DNA of 64,000 bases from Plectrocnemia conspersa (Eukaryota > Arthropoda > Insecta > Trichoptera > Polycentropodidae), in contig VTFK01000026.1 of NCBI GenBank assembly GCA_009617715.1, positions 124,001 through 188,000 of the forward strand, written 5' to 3'. A model generated the notes under the pieces. The model saw only the letters and a list, made by a program, of their open reading frames with translations, did not search any database and was not told the DNA's origin. Shown one piece after another: positions 38,969 through 50,690 of the stretch (its first letter is position 1; each line of letters begins with the position of its first letter). The position numbers and the translations under genes are program-made.

Positions 38969-39719
38969 ATATTTTTTAGTATTATTAAAAAATAAATTTA
39001 TTTTTATTTTTAATTTTATTATTATTTGCTTCAACTAATTATTAATATGATATTTAAACCATATGCAATAATGACAATAATTAAGCAGAATCAATATACT
39101 TCAGTAAAATACAACAAAGGTGTAGAAATTTTCACTTTTTCACATTAAAAGTCAAGTTCAAATTATTTATATCTCTGCAATGCATCACTATCATAAAGAT
39201 GCAATTAAAAATTAACGATGTAAAACTATCAAAATGCTGTAAATCAGTGTGTAATTTTTCATCCCGGATTAAGATTAAATTTAATATTATTGAAAATATT
39301 TTTTTTTAATATTTGTAAATATAATATTTAAAAATACTTATGTATCATATAATAACATACATATTTTTGCGTTATTTGATTAAATTTATAATTTTTATAT
39401 TAATATAAAGCCCCGTTAAAAGTACCAAAATTTAATTCTCGCTAATTTTCGATTTTTAGAATAATATTTCTAAGAATTTTACATAAAAAATTCATAAAAT
39501 TTTTTTTTGTAAAATTCTTAGAAATATATTCAAAAAGTTTGTATTATATTCGTACATTTCATCAAACTGATTAACTAGACTTAGGTTTAAATAATACTAT
39601 ACACAGTTATATTATATATAGTAATAAAATATACGTATCCTCCTTTATCAAAATATGCTTTAAATATAAATTAAATATTATCATGAATAGGTGTAATCAG
39701 ACCACACAATATCCTTTTA
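38969..39719. other. AT-rich non-coding DNA
   Basis: Contains an inverted pair around 39462-39525 (AATATTTCTAAGAATTTTAC and its reverse complement), forming a foldback of about 20-bp arms. Nothing else seen. Confidence 0.5.
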
Positions 39720-40440
39720 ATTAGTTTAAATTATACCGGGAGTGCGTACGCGTTATTAAAGCCGCGCCCCTGACGTGTTAATTAATCGATAGTCTACAGT
39801 AATTTGTCACGTTCTGTGATTATTGGAATATACGCTATAGCTATATAATTGCATAAATTTAAATGAATCGAGCTCATTTTGGCGAACGCGCCTAAATCGT
39901 GACTCGGTTTAATTTCGCCCGCCGGAATTATCGACGTGACTTTTAAATATGCCCCATTGCCTATTATGTAGGTTTAGTTTGGATGAAAGTGTTCCTTGTA
40001 GAGAGATATAAAGGGTGTCAATACGCAAGTCAGTGTCCAAGTTGCGGACGCATGTAATAGCCCGGGAGGCGTCGCTGGGGAGCTTCTTGCAAAATTTTCC
40101 CTGTAATTTCGCCGGAAACTTTGGCAATTTCTGAAGGTTTGTACCTGATCCCTCGCATATCATACTGGCGCCGCCGCTATTATGCATTCATCACACGCCA
40201 AGGTCCCAGGGGACCCGAAAGCGCCTCCGGGAACTACCCAAGGCAAATTTTGCGGAAACTGTCTTGCATTATATCAAGATGCCGCGTTTCAGACGAGATA
40301 GTGATGAAATATAGGGCCTGTGTCGCGGGAATGCTACAAAGTGTTTCTGATTTAGGCCTGTTGCCAAGCAAATTTGTAATAGATTCAATATACGGATTTG
40401 AAACTACTACCTTGTTCCCTGCTAAGTAGGTAACTATGTG
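39720..40440. other. GC-richer, low-repeat block
   Basis: Frames of about 90-100 codons are open on both strands (39909-40187 minus, 40121-40429 plus) and overlap. Neither has a domain. I read the block as non-coding, possibly regulatory. Confidence 0.35.
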
Positions 40441-41781
40441 GTATACCAAAACACGACAAATTTACGATATAAATAATACTTTTGCAGTAACAGGAACTGA
40501 GTTTATAATATATATAATATAGTCCACTAAAATCTCGTATATGAAACATTCTTTAACAGGGTCAGGGAATCTGCAAAATTTATCCTTAAAAATAACCTAA
40601 AGAAATCACAAAGATGCTTTTTGTTCTTCACTCCAATGAAGCACATATTGTATTTCATAAAAATAATTTAAATATGTCATTCCTTTCAAATTTCATTTCG
40701 TTCTGTGATTTGATCTACGCAATATTTATATTATAATTATTTACAAATAGTTAAATGACAAAAGTAACAGATTTTCTAAACAATACTTTTTTCGATAAAA
40801 ACAATGCTTGTATTTTTAATAATTTTCTAAACACCTATACCAAATGATTTTAAAACGAGCAATATTTGAACCAATCAATGTAAAAGTGATTCTACCAGTT
40901 GCAGAACAAATTTAAAATTTTATCAACTGTAAAGGTTGTTCTTAAGTAAGTGAAAAAAATAAATGGATTATTAAATTATTCAATACACTATCGAAGAGAA
41001 AATTGAACTCTAAGACTATGCATTGGAATGTAGTTTCCTGTAACTTCATTCAATTAATATAAAATCCAGATTGACACACTTACAAGTAAGACTGTGTTCC
41101 TTCGCGGAATTCTATTAATTAATATTCATTGACTTTTTTTTTACTACAATACAACATTACCTTCACTCCGACAATAAATAAGTCACACAATGTCACACAA
41201 ATTGCCTAAGGACATGAATGTTTATCTCGAAGCAAACTGTAAACACTTATATATTCTGATAGATGTTGACTATGGTTCAAGGGTAAAAGTTCAAGGACAC
41301 GCTATAATAGAAAACAAAACATAGACGAAACTAGATATGTTACAGTTAAAGTGTTAAATTTCGATAAAGTATACAATGGCTAGGCAAAGTATGCACTAAC
41401 TGTGGGTATTAAAATCAATGACATCTTACAATTGCTGAAGATATTCTGTAATAATTGATCTGAGACATCGAAGGTGATTTTACAGAACAGTTTTTTCAGT
41501 TGTTGATCGTATGATTTTTTATTGATAAATAAAAATAAGGTATAGACTTAAAAAATAAGAAATATGATATACATTTTGAAAATGTGTATGGCAGGGATTT
41601 TCAGAATCCATCTAAGTTAATTTTGTTAATAAGATCGAAAAAATAAATAAACAAACGTAGAAGTTAATTTGGTATACCTTAGCTTAAAATGTAATAATGG
41701 AATGTAAAAATGAAAATATAAAAAAATATATAAATGACACACCGGGTGTCTTTGAAAAATTTTTTAGAGCTAATAAACAAG
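40441..41781. other. AT-rich non-coding DNA
   Basis: No gene. The string ACACCGGGTGT near 41738-41748 is a small palindrome. Confidence 0.4.
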
Positions 41782-42100
41782 AATTAGCGTTAGACAGGTT
41801 AGTAAAATAGTGAACACCCCATGAATAATTATCTGCAATGAATCTATTTAAAATATTAATTATATAAATTGATAACAAGATTTACCTTACACAAATGGTT
41901 TTAAATACATAGGTAATTATTATTACAAATATTTTATTGTATCAAATTTCTGAAAGTTAAATAATTTATGTATTTAATTGGTATTTTAAACCATTTATGT
42001 GAGGTATATCTTATTGCCAATTGATATTATCCTCCTTATAAATAGATTCATTGCAAAGAGTTATTCATAGGGTGTTCACTTTTCTGATCATCGCTAATTA
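41782..42100. mobile_element. Foldback / long-TIR MITE
   Basis: The left arm (from about 41782) and the reverse complement of the right arm (ending about 42100) agree over more than 100 bp. Shared blocks in order are AATTAGCG, AGTGAACACCC, ATGAATAA, TGCAATGAATCTATTTA, and further in ACCT.ACA.AAATGGTTT. The centre lies near 41945. There is no room for a gene between the arms. It is a non-autonomous DNA transposon of foldback type, probably of the Tc1/mariner kind by inference. Confidence 0.8.
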
Positions 42101-42150
42101 AATGAAAAACTTGTTATAGTTAACTAATTTCTTATCGCATTATGGCCAAA

Positions 42151-42224
42151 TGTGTCACCAAGCGGTCACCCATCCAAGTACTGACCAGGCCCAATGCTGC
42201 TTAGCTTCAGTTGTTGGTTAGACC
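42151..42224 (-). pseudogene. 5S rRNA-derived fragment
   Basis: On the minus strand this reads GAAGCTAAGCAGC, then GGGCCTGGTCAGTACTTGGA and TGGGTGACCGCTTGG. That corresponds to the middle of eukaryotic 5S rRNA (about nucleotides 40-105), the part that holds the internal Pol III control region. The 5' third is degraded and the 3' end diverges after GCTTGG, so it is not a working 5S gene. It may be a solitary pseudogene or the head of a 5S-derived SINE. It sits within about 50 bp of the foldback element. Confidence 0.85.
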
Positions 42225-42801
42225 AATGCTAATGCACAGCTTATTTATTTTAATGCGCATATTATTCGTTTTAAATCACACTTCAGAGAAAATGTTGCTC
42301 AATCTAATATTTTTTATTGAACATAGATATATTTATTTAATACTATTTTTTATTAAAACAATAGCATTATTCTATTTGTATGTATTAATATTAAAAATAA
42401 ATATTTTATATTTACTAAAAATAATTTTGCAAAATTATCAGATTAAAAAAAATTAAGAAAACGATGTTAAAATAATTTTGCATAATTATCAGTTTAAAAA
42501 AATTAAGAAAACAATGTTGAAATAATTTTTTAAGTTTAAAAATATAATTATGATTTTTTAAATTTTTTTAATATTTCAACTCCATGTGAATATTTTGAAT
42601 ACTTTGACAAACACCAAACAGTGAGAGCATACAATAACTAGTAACATTGTTAATAAATTATTTTATATGTACTATAACTGTAGTGATTTGACAGTGCAAT
42701 GCATACATTGCCTATTTAATGTAAGCATTATTGAAATTCACACTTTGTCTGTAACAGATACACAAAAATAGGCTCACAATGCATCATGCTATTTTCGCGA
42801 T
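42225..42801. other. AT-rich non-coding DNA
   Basis: Two imperfect copies of a roughly 50-bp unit (AATAATTTTGCA.AATTATCAG..TAAAAAA) lie at about 42420 and 42472. No gene. Confidence 0.55.
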
Positions 42802-43355
42802 TTAAGCCAAAAGCGTGTGACTGCAGGTAAATTAGACGCCAAATTAGATAACAGTTTATTTTATAAGCATATATAAGTTACCATATATATATATAAATGG
42901 AAAATTTTGATGCCGTTATCAGGTGGTGAAGTGGAAAAGGCAGATTTAGAAAGACGGAGAGTCATCTTTCGGAGAGTCTGCTTCCGTCCGCTTTTAACCA
43001 AGTGTAACATTTTTATATTTTTGGTTTGAAACAGCTCTGGCGAATAGCAGATGAGGATGCTGAAGGGCCAATTGGATATTTTCTTAGACACCCAAACATT
43101 GCATATTCATTAAAAGTAAAACGAGCTGGATAGCCTCTCAATTGATGGTTAACAAAATGTAGAAAATCATAAATCATTTGCAAAGATTAAAACGCGTCGT
43201 CTATCGCGCATCCTTTCCGCACAAATAGTAGTTTTTTACTAATGAGTAACGAGTGATTATTTTCCCATTGTTGTCCTTACTTTTGAGGCGTTTCTCTTTT
43301 CTCTGACCTCTGAATTAATTATGCAGGTGATTGAAACCTTCACACTACAATAAAT
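42802..43355 (+). repeat. Interspersed family B, copy B4
   Basis: It starts AAGCCAAAAGCGTGTGACTG and shows GATGCCGTTATCAGGTGGTG, AGCTCTGGCGAATAGCAGAT, CTATCGCGCATCCTTTCCGC and the final TTATGCAGGTGATTGAAACC. These are the same landmarks and order as B1 and B5, with internal deletions near the 3' end. Confidence 0.7.
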
Positions 43356-43439
43356 ATACAAACTGAGAAGTAAACTATATCAAGATTCATAGAAGGTTTA
43401 AATAAAAAAAAAAATCCCATTTCAAGTACTACAATCGAA

Positions 43440-43860
43440 ACTTCAATTTGCTTCAAGCGATTAGAACCGAAACGATCCTCGGCAAAGTTGTGTGTTCGAT
43501 TATACTATGGAGACTCGTCATCCACCCGGCGGACAGAAATACGGCCCGTAAAGAAAAGCGATCTATTACAACTAGAGTACCCCACGAGAAGAATTTACCC
43601 CCAGCTCGCACATACCAAGTGTGCACCTTTGCCGGCTTTAAGTGGTCCCCGGGGGGCCATATCACTTGCTCGCTGTCAATTATGGACGGGAACCTTGCCA
43701 AGAACCTTACCAAATGCAATAAAGCATCCCCTTGCCCGTCGGATGCGCCATTACACGTTAAGGATAATCTCCATAAGGACCGCGTAAACGAAATTTAATA
43801 AAGTGGAAATGAACACGGCTAAGCGCAGGCGGAGGCTATTATGTGATACCGTATGATATA
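43440..43860. other. GC-richer, low-repeat block
   Basis: Open frames on both strands (116 and 99 codons plus, 88 codons minus) overlap and have no domain. The block includes GGTCCCCGGGGGGCC near 43643. Likely non-coding. Confidence 0.35.
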
Positions 43861-45229
43861 ATAAATACTTGGAGTGGTCTGCAAGCAGAATTTTGCAGAT
43901 TTGCTTCAAATATTTTACAAGTGGCACTTATTAGTGCTGAGCACGTAGACAATATTTTGTCATGTGGAATTTTGTTCAATATAATACAATATATTCTTAT
44001 TTATTAACTACAATACTAAATCTGCACGTAGTCGACATATTTCTTACGCCTGACTAATCAGAACTTTTTCTTGGAAAATAATATTAATACAAGAGTGATC
44101 TAATTATCGTTTATTGTTGCTACACAACAGATGCCAATAATATTATATGTTTTATTATTCAAGGTAATTTATCAGTTTGTTTTATGGTTTCTTGCAAAAA
44201 TATAATCTTATGTTAGATGAACAATTGTGCGAAAAGGATCGAAAAAAAATATATTTTGCAAAACAATATTATTTTTTGAAATATTTTAATATGTATTTGT
44301 AATGCAATTTTATTTGTACTGTATCACTGCAACTGTGTTTAAAGTCTCTAGATCAGCTCAATTGTATCTGTTAGTCCTTAACAACGTCCACTACAATGTT
44401 TTTTGTATCAAAGAAAAACAGAATTCAATATATCAAAACATAGAATAAAAACATCAACAATCACCAGCAGGAAAATTATTAAAAGCTATTAGCTGCTAAA
44501 TTTATGCTTACTATTTATAGCATTAAAAAAAATAGAAGGATATTTGATTATTGCTGTCTCAACTATTTTCGTGTAGGAAAAATCATGTCTGGGAAATGAC
44601 ACCACTGAAGGCTCACACGATCTATAAAATCACACTTGCTAATAATAAGTAGGGCGCAATATCGCAAAAAAGTGACATACATTTCAGTTAAATAAAATTG
44701 TTATTTATTATATAGAACAATTTTTTAATTTTACAATATTAATTATAATTCGATATATTGTATTATAAAATAATAAAAGCAAAATAATTCTACTAAGCTA
44801 TATTTAATTATATTTTTTAAAGTACTTAAATAAAATGCTATTTAATTACATCTGGATTAGGTTTGTAATAATATTCTTCCCCTAATTGGAACAGAATTTT
44901 TTCGCAGAATTTTTCACGATTGATCTGCCAGTCAATTAAAATTTGAAGTCCGAGTAATTGAACCGTATTGAATAAGAAATATTCCGATTAATTTTGATTA
45001 AGTCAGTAAAATTTTAAAATCCTGATACCGCGATTTGTCACCGCTTGAATACGAGACGTATAGAGCTATCACAATATTTTTTAACCAATATAAATAATGT
45101 GCGTCTCGCTCGTTTGTAACATAAAACTGCCGATCGAACACCGCACGATATCACAGTTCCGCATGTTGAATTTGCGCAACAAAGCGGTCGGTGAAATACA
45201 ACACGGCAATACAAATAAGATTCTCTTAC
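43861..45229. other. AT-rich, presumed intron of the LDLa gene
   Basis: Lies directly downstream (in gene orientation) of the LDLa exon's donor site. No further exon is recognised. GC rises from about 44880 towards the exon. Confidence 0.45.
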
Positions 45230-45352
45230 CTTTGCAATTTTCGGCTTTTTCGTCGGATCCGTCCCTGCAATCGTCTTCTCCGTCGCAGACGTAAGACAGC
45301 GGTATACATTTCCCGTTCAAACACTGAAACTGCTTTAACGAACAAACGGTAG
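45230..45352 (-). CDS. LDL-receptor class A repeat exon
   Basis: One complete exon of 123 bp (41 codons). The acceptor is TTTGTTTCAG ending at 45353 and the donor is AAAG|GTAAG starting at 45229. Both introns are phase 1, the classic layout for shuffled LDLa modules. The product has six cysteines in the LDLa order: [37 protein letters not shown]. It keeps the calcium-binding acidic cluster (CDGEDDC, DGSDE) and the F.C core. This module type binds ligands on extracellular or cell-surface proteins such as LDL receptors, LRPs and perlecan, or modular serine proteases. One exon cannot say which parent gene it is. No other exon was found nearby, so the introns are long. Confidence 0.93.
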
Positions 45353-46720
45353 CTGAAACAAAGAAAACGTCGATAAGTAACTATATTATGCATTAAAGAT
45401 GACGGGACGAAAGTAATCTTTACGCTGGCGAATTTTTACAACGCAGTTAAAAAATTTAGTTGCCCGAAAGTTTCAATATAAAAGACGTTACTCTATCCTT
45501 CGGACGCCCTTTATGGCTAAGTATAAAAAGTGTGCTTCGTCGTATAATGGGCGACGGGCGGAAGGAGGGTCAAAAATGCCTTTAAAACCTTAAGAGCGTT
45601 TGAAGAATTGATCTCACCCATCTTCTTACGAAATGTAATTTCAATTTCCCTTTTCGGTGGGTGCTCCTAATTCGATCCCCGTAAATACCGATGAGCGGCA
45701 TCAAAGGAAAGAATCGCGCTATTTGATTTAATACTCATTGATATAGAAGTAGACTTACACACACACACAAACACTGTATACCGTTAGAGCTGTGTTACTT
45801 AGTAACAAAAGAATATTTAATAATTTATTATATTTATAAATATAGTATTTTCAAATTCAAATTTAAACGTTTTATTTTGCTCTTTAAACTGTCACATTTC
45901 ACTTCTTCGTCACTCACTTTATTTTAATTTTCTTAAAAATAAAATTTAAACGCTCTAAGAGAAATATTAACTGTAGAGTGAATAATACATTTCTTTGAAG
46001 TTACAAGACTTCAGTCGTGCATTGTTAAGAATCAGAAACACGCTTTAAGAGTTTACCCCGTTGTTTATTTATGGGGCAAATTATTAAATTAAAGAATTCC
46101 TTTTTTAATAAACCCCATTTAAGTGGCAGATTTTCGGATAATAACGACAAAATTATTCTGAAGCGATCCGACTAATTTCACCTAAAAATATTATAAGAAA
46201 TATCGATAAACTATCTTCAACCATATTCATAAAGCAAGATCTTTACTTCTAAAATAAGAAGGTTCTCAAGCAAGAAGAAACAGAAAAAAAACTTTCAAAC
46301 CACTTTTAAAAAGATTATGAACATACAACTCTGATAAACAATATAAATACTGTAATCTGACTATTAAATTCAAAATAAATGCATTATAAAATCTCAATGA
46401 ATATTCATTAAGCACAAGAAAAGCGTCTTAATATAAATGTATTTCTTAAAAATTCAAAAGAACTTCCGTTTAAAATCTGTTTAACGCTAACTATAGCCTG
46501 AAATATGTTCCTAAACCATTAAGTTAACTGTTTAATGAAATTTTGTCACAAGACAAAATTGCTTTTTTTTAATTATAATTATACTAATTCTTAGACGCCA
46601 AAAATCATATATAGCTTCCAGGAAAATTACTTTTTTAGTATGATAATTTTATCTAATTACACTAATAAACATTCCTTTTTATTTAATATACAAAATATGA
46701 ACGTTGACTACACAACTATA
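45353..46720. other. Presumed intron upstream of the LDLa exon
   Basis: A GC-richer patch continues to about 45740 with no frame resembling another LDLa or EGF module. Past that, the sequence is AT-rich. Nothing else seen. Confidence 0.4.
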
Positions 46721-46903
46721 TTAGACCAACAACGCGGGTTTCGTCCGCGTCGTTCCACTGGCAACCTTGTGTGCCTTTCGATGACGGTGACAATTCAGGT
46801 CAACGTAATCTATACAGACTTTCAAAACGCATTCGACAAAGTTTGTTATGAGCTACTTCTTCGAAAGTTAGGCAACTTAGGTTTTTTATTAACTATAGTT
46901 AGA
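46721..46903 (+). pseudogene. Non-LTR retrotransposon RT fragment (Jockey/R1-like)
   Basis: The translation reads DQQRGFRPRRSTGNLVCLSM and then VNVIYTDFQNAFDKVCYELL. The first matches the 'Q.GFRPGRST' block and the second the 'Y.DF.KAFDKV.H..LL' block of LINE reverse transcriptases; the D in TDF is a catalytic Asp. The usual spacing between the blocks is shortened, and coding homology stops after KLGNLGF. About 60 residues survive. It is a different LINE segment from the one at 4490-4970. Confidence 0.88.
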
Positions 46904-47312
46904 GTATGATTTTGATAATTTCATGCTTTTTATTATATGTAAGTAAATTTAGTTGATCATAAAAATATTTTTTTCGTGTGATGTAATTTGTTATTATACA
47001 TAACATCTTTGCCAATGAAAGAATAAAACATATTTATTCTGTTCATCATTTCTTTAGCTATTTTGTATGTATATTTAATTTTTTCAATTGATTTTGACTT
47101 GAAAGGGTATAGTAAAGATTATTTTTAAAGAAATAATAAACAAATACATTTGCTTAATTCTAATAAATTCTTTTAAACCCTACTATTAAACTTATAAATA
47201 GTTATACACTATGATCTCTTTGCATAAATTTATTTAAAAACATATGCAGCTGCGATAATTGTTTTTACATTTTTAACACATGCTTGAATAAACAGTACTG
47301 AACGCATCTACG
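46904..47312. other. AT-rich non-coding DNA
   Basis: Nothing recognised. Confidence 0.45.
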
Positions 47313-47478
47313 AAGTATAGCTCTAGACACGGAACTTGTCCTATTGCAATAGTGTGAGTAAATATGTATACTAATCTGCACTGATTGGACCCTGTAAAAT
47401 AATTTTTGACGTAAAGACTTTTTAGTGGACGGCGATAACATAGGGATGGTTTAGGATTAAGCGGTAGCGGCGAAATAC

Positions 47479-47600
47479 TTTCCCTCTCGCTCGCTCGCGT
47501 GTTAAGTGACTAGAGTGAGTGAGAGATAGGGCATTCGGACCGTATCCCCTTATCGCTCACACACTCTCGTCACTTAACACGCGAGCGAGCGAAAGGGAAT
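47479..47600. repeat. Long inverted repeat inside the TIR element
   Basis: The left arm TTCCCTCTCGCTCGCTCGCG (from 47480) continues through TGTTAAGTGAC to 47510. The right arm (47569-47599) is its reverse complement with one mismatch in 31. A second, weaker pair (AGAGTGAGTGAGAGATAGGG against CCCCTTATCGCTCACACACT) fills most of the gap, leaving a loop of roughly 15 nt. The arms contain GAGTGAGTGAGAGA-type motifs. It sits directly upstream of the open frame, so it may be a promoter or transposase-binding structure. Confidence 0.9.
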
Positions 47601-47714
47601 GTATCTCACCATACGCGCCTGTTGGTGTTAGGTAGAATGGGTGTGAGTCAGTAGGCAATTGGCACAGAGCGAAGCTGTCGTCTGTTGAGTACACGGTGTT
47701 TATCAAGTATTGAG

Positions 47715-47891
47715 ATGTCGGAATACAGCAAATTAGGGCAAGGAAGAGCATTATCGGGACAAACTAAAGAAATGGCTTTAAACGTATATACATATTTTAA
47801 AAAGATGGACGATACTAGCAAATCGTTAATTATTGATAAAATGACAATAGATTCAGTAAAATATGTCATTCACGTATTTAATACATTTTAA
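47715..47891 (+). pseudogene. Short transposase-like open frame
   Basis: The frame starts MSEYSKLGQGRALSGQTKEM and continues ALNVYTYFKKMDD before stopping at 47891. The 'GRALSGQ..E..LNVY.YFKK' pattern resembles the N-terminus of uncharacterised insect DDE transposases. This is from memory of the pattern and is not secure. With only about 58 codons and no catalytic block it can only be an N-terminal fragment. An in-frame upstream ATG at 47685 adds 10 residues; the ATG at 47715 has the better context. Confidence 0.35.
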
Positions 47892-48305
47892 AATCTTCAT
47901 AATTTCTAAAGTATTTAATATAATTTAATAAAATTTTAAATTCTAAATTCACCATATACATACCAAGTTTACAAGTTCTAAAGATCCATGGTAGATCCAT
48001 TGATATTAGTTTAGTAAAACTATCACAATGCGACAAGTAAGACAAAAAAAATCCCTTCCGCCAGCCCCATGTCAATAAACCATCCCTATCCAGGTATAAA
48101 AAATGGTTTGAACATAATTGCAACAAAAAAACAGTCCATTGAAAATCTGACATAAATACGATCTGTTTCATTTATTATTTGAAAATAAATGCTACAAAAA
48201 AATAATATTAGAAAATAAATTAATAACAAAATGTAAAACATTCATCAAACACCCTGTGACTCACACACACGCAATCGGACAAGTTCTGAGTCTAGAGCTA
48301 TACTT

Positions 48306-50344
48306 AAGAGTGATTCAAATATCCTGTTTCATTTACTGCATCCCGTTTATTTAGAAAGATTGTAGAGCTATCCTATATATATTTTCAGTGAAAAAACTTG
48401 AATTGAAGCGCGCGTCAAAGGATTAAACTGTTATCGTTTGTCACGAGCTTTACTATCCAATTTTCGGTACGCTGAAAATTAAAAACTTTTCATCGCAACG
48501 CTATTTTAATTCGAATCAAAGCCCGTGGGGCAATTAAAAGTTCTGAAATTGAAAAGCTGCCTAACGAGTAGGACAAGCATCTAACCGATGCGATGGTAGC
48601 CAAGTGCCACTACTAGAACGGAAAACGCTAATTAATTAAGTGCAATTAATTAATTCAAGCTCCATTCATGATTTGAACCAGAAAAAGATATTAAAATTGA
48701 AAAAGAGCATCTAAAAAATCATATATTTCATGCAAATTAAATTTACCCCTTACTAATTATGTATCATGGCGGCGCCGCAATCAATGATCAATTCAGCTGA
48801 AAAGGTTCGCATGTGTTTGCTGGATAAAATTCAAACGTGCTTTTGACCTCTGTTTATCGAATTAAATAACACCTCTCTCGTGTTCCTTTCATCACCAAAA
48901 TAACATGAAATGTATATGTATTAATAAAAAAGAGCAATATGTAAATTATATTTATTATATGAAGCTGAAATTCGAAGGGTTCTATTCTAATTTCTGAAGG
49001 GTTGTTTCACAACAATGAAGACATTATTGCGGATCACTCGGAATTCATGGTACTTCACCTGCTTTTACTTAGATAAATATATACATCAACCACTTGCTCC
49101 TATCATAAATACAATTGAGTCAACCCTCAAAAGACCTGCAATATAAATTTAAATAATAATATAAAACAGAACAATAAAATGTTTGAAATATACAAAGTAG
49201 GGCAATGTAAAAGAAAGAATGACAATTCATTCGAAACTACGCAATACTTTTACGGGTCATTGGGATGACGAGGGTATACATTCGCGATTTAAAACTACCT
49301 TTGGAATACTACAAATCTGTATAAAAGACGCGATACATATTTTATCTGAAGGTCCGATCCGACGCAAAAAATATTCCGAGCCCCTAAACGTAAAGTCTGT
49401 CTACTAAAAAAAACTTTTTAACAAAATATATAGCTACATTATATTATTTTATATAACATATTCTGAGAGTTTAGCGCTAATGGGATTGCAAACACGCGTG
49501 AAAGCGTCTACCAAAAAAAAATTAGATGACCAAATCCCATTAAAAAATACGAGGACAGAAATCAACGTCATAAAAAACGGGATTAATCGCGTGTACGGCG
49601 ATTTAGGACGATCCTCATTAAATTTTTGTACGACCGTCCTCAATAGAACCAACATTTTTCCGGATATCCCCATAAATCCTGGACACATGCCGCATGTGAA
49701 AACCGGGACATGTTTTCCCACGATCCGTAACGCGAATACACCCGCACATATATGAAGGTATAAAAAATAGGTGTAAATATATGTGTATTTTCGACGACGT
49801 TCATCCCCCTTGGGGTTGTACCCTCGACGGGTGGTATAAGACCCGATCCAAAATTAGAAAGCTTTTAATCGGTCACCCGGTCCGCACTTACCCTCACAGT
49901 TATTCGGCCAAACTTTATATTATTTACATTTACACGCAAATAATGGATTCACCATGTTTTTATTGTTCTATGTTGAAGTTAGATGCTTTAATTAAATACG
50001 AGAAATTTATTATAATCTCACGCATATATTCGCAGTATATGGTATTGTATATTATGCATTCACTGGTAATCTTCATAATAAATACCATATTTAATATTAA
50101 AAAACATATAAATCAACAATATATGTATTTAAATATAATTTTAAATAAACTTGAGAAGAAATATAAAAGGTTTTTCTGAAAAAACATGACTTAAATAAAC
50201 AAACAACTTTATAAAGTAGGGCACGAAACTTCAGAAAAAAATATGATGTTGAATTTTAAGGATTATATTAAAAAACATAGCAAAATTTTAACGTTAAAAA
50301 TTAGTTATACATAGGTTCGTGTTTTAGCTTAATTTTTTTGTAAT
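48306..50344. other. Mixed AT-rich and GC-richer blocks, no recognised gene
   Basis: GC-richer patches lie at 48400-48620, 48765-48880, 49210-49400 and 49460-49880. Frames there (62, 91 and 132 codons plus; 90 codons minus) overlap each other and have no domain. The 132-codon frame turns into Ile/Tyr/Asn-rich AT sequence halfway, which argues against coding. Confidence 0.35.
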
Positions 50345-50690
50345 TTAACTACTTGAAATAACCAATGCGTTTGTGCCATAAAACGCACCAGAAGCAAAGA
50401 TTGCAATAAAACAGCGATTTTCAATACCATATAAAAAGCAGTCAATACCGGTATTGACATTATTAATATTTTTTACTAGTTGCTAGGTTTTCGCTGTAAT
50501 ATCATATATTGTTAAATGTTAATACATACAAATTTTGCGAAAGAAATCCAAGGATTCAAGAGTTGGAACATTTTCTTTGAATTTTCAGCACTACCGGTAT
50601 TTTATTTTGTAATACCGGTAATACCAAAAGTTGATTTTATTCCAATACCGGTATTACCGGTATATCCCTGACTAGAACAGTGTTCCGGCA
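50345..50690 (+). mobile_element. ACCGGTATT-type hAT-like end, copy C3
   Basis: The right end carries stacked near-palindromes (CTACCGGTATTTTA, GTAATACCGGTAATACC, CCAATACCGGTATTACCGGT) and ends TATATCCCTG at about 50690. Reversed, that is a hAT-like CAGGGATATA terminus. A further CAATACCGGTATTG motif lies near 50441. The segment 50495-50590 matches copy C2 in reverse orientation. No left end or target duplication was assigned. Confidence 0.65.

Larger units (their letters stand above)
47313..48305 (+). mobile_element. TIR DNA transposon, about 1 kb
   Basis: The ends form inverted repeats of about 47 bp. The first 16 bases (AAGTATAGCTCTAGAC at 47313-47328) match the right end exactly and roughly 40 of 47 match overall. 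The core outside the first TA is TAGCTCTAGAC, so a TA target duplication (47316-47317 and 48301-48302) would suit Tc1/mariner. This is not certain, because the flanks also match for three bases beyond the TA. Inside lie a large hairpin (47479-47600) and one short open frame (47715-47891). It is probably an internally deleted derivative. Confidence 0.75.

Noticed and set aside
42151..42224. Functional 5S rRNA gene
   Set aside because: Only the middle of the molecule is recognisable and the 5' third is degraded.
47878..48171. 97-codon minus-strand frame inside the TIR element
   Set aside because: No transposase block; the plus-strand frame upstream fits the element better.
49781..50179. 132-codon plus-strand frame
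   Set aside because: Second half is AT-driven Ile/Tyr/Asn sequence; no domain.
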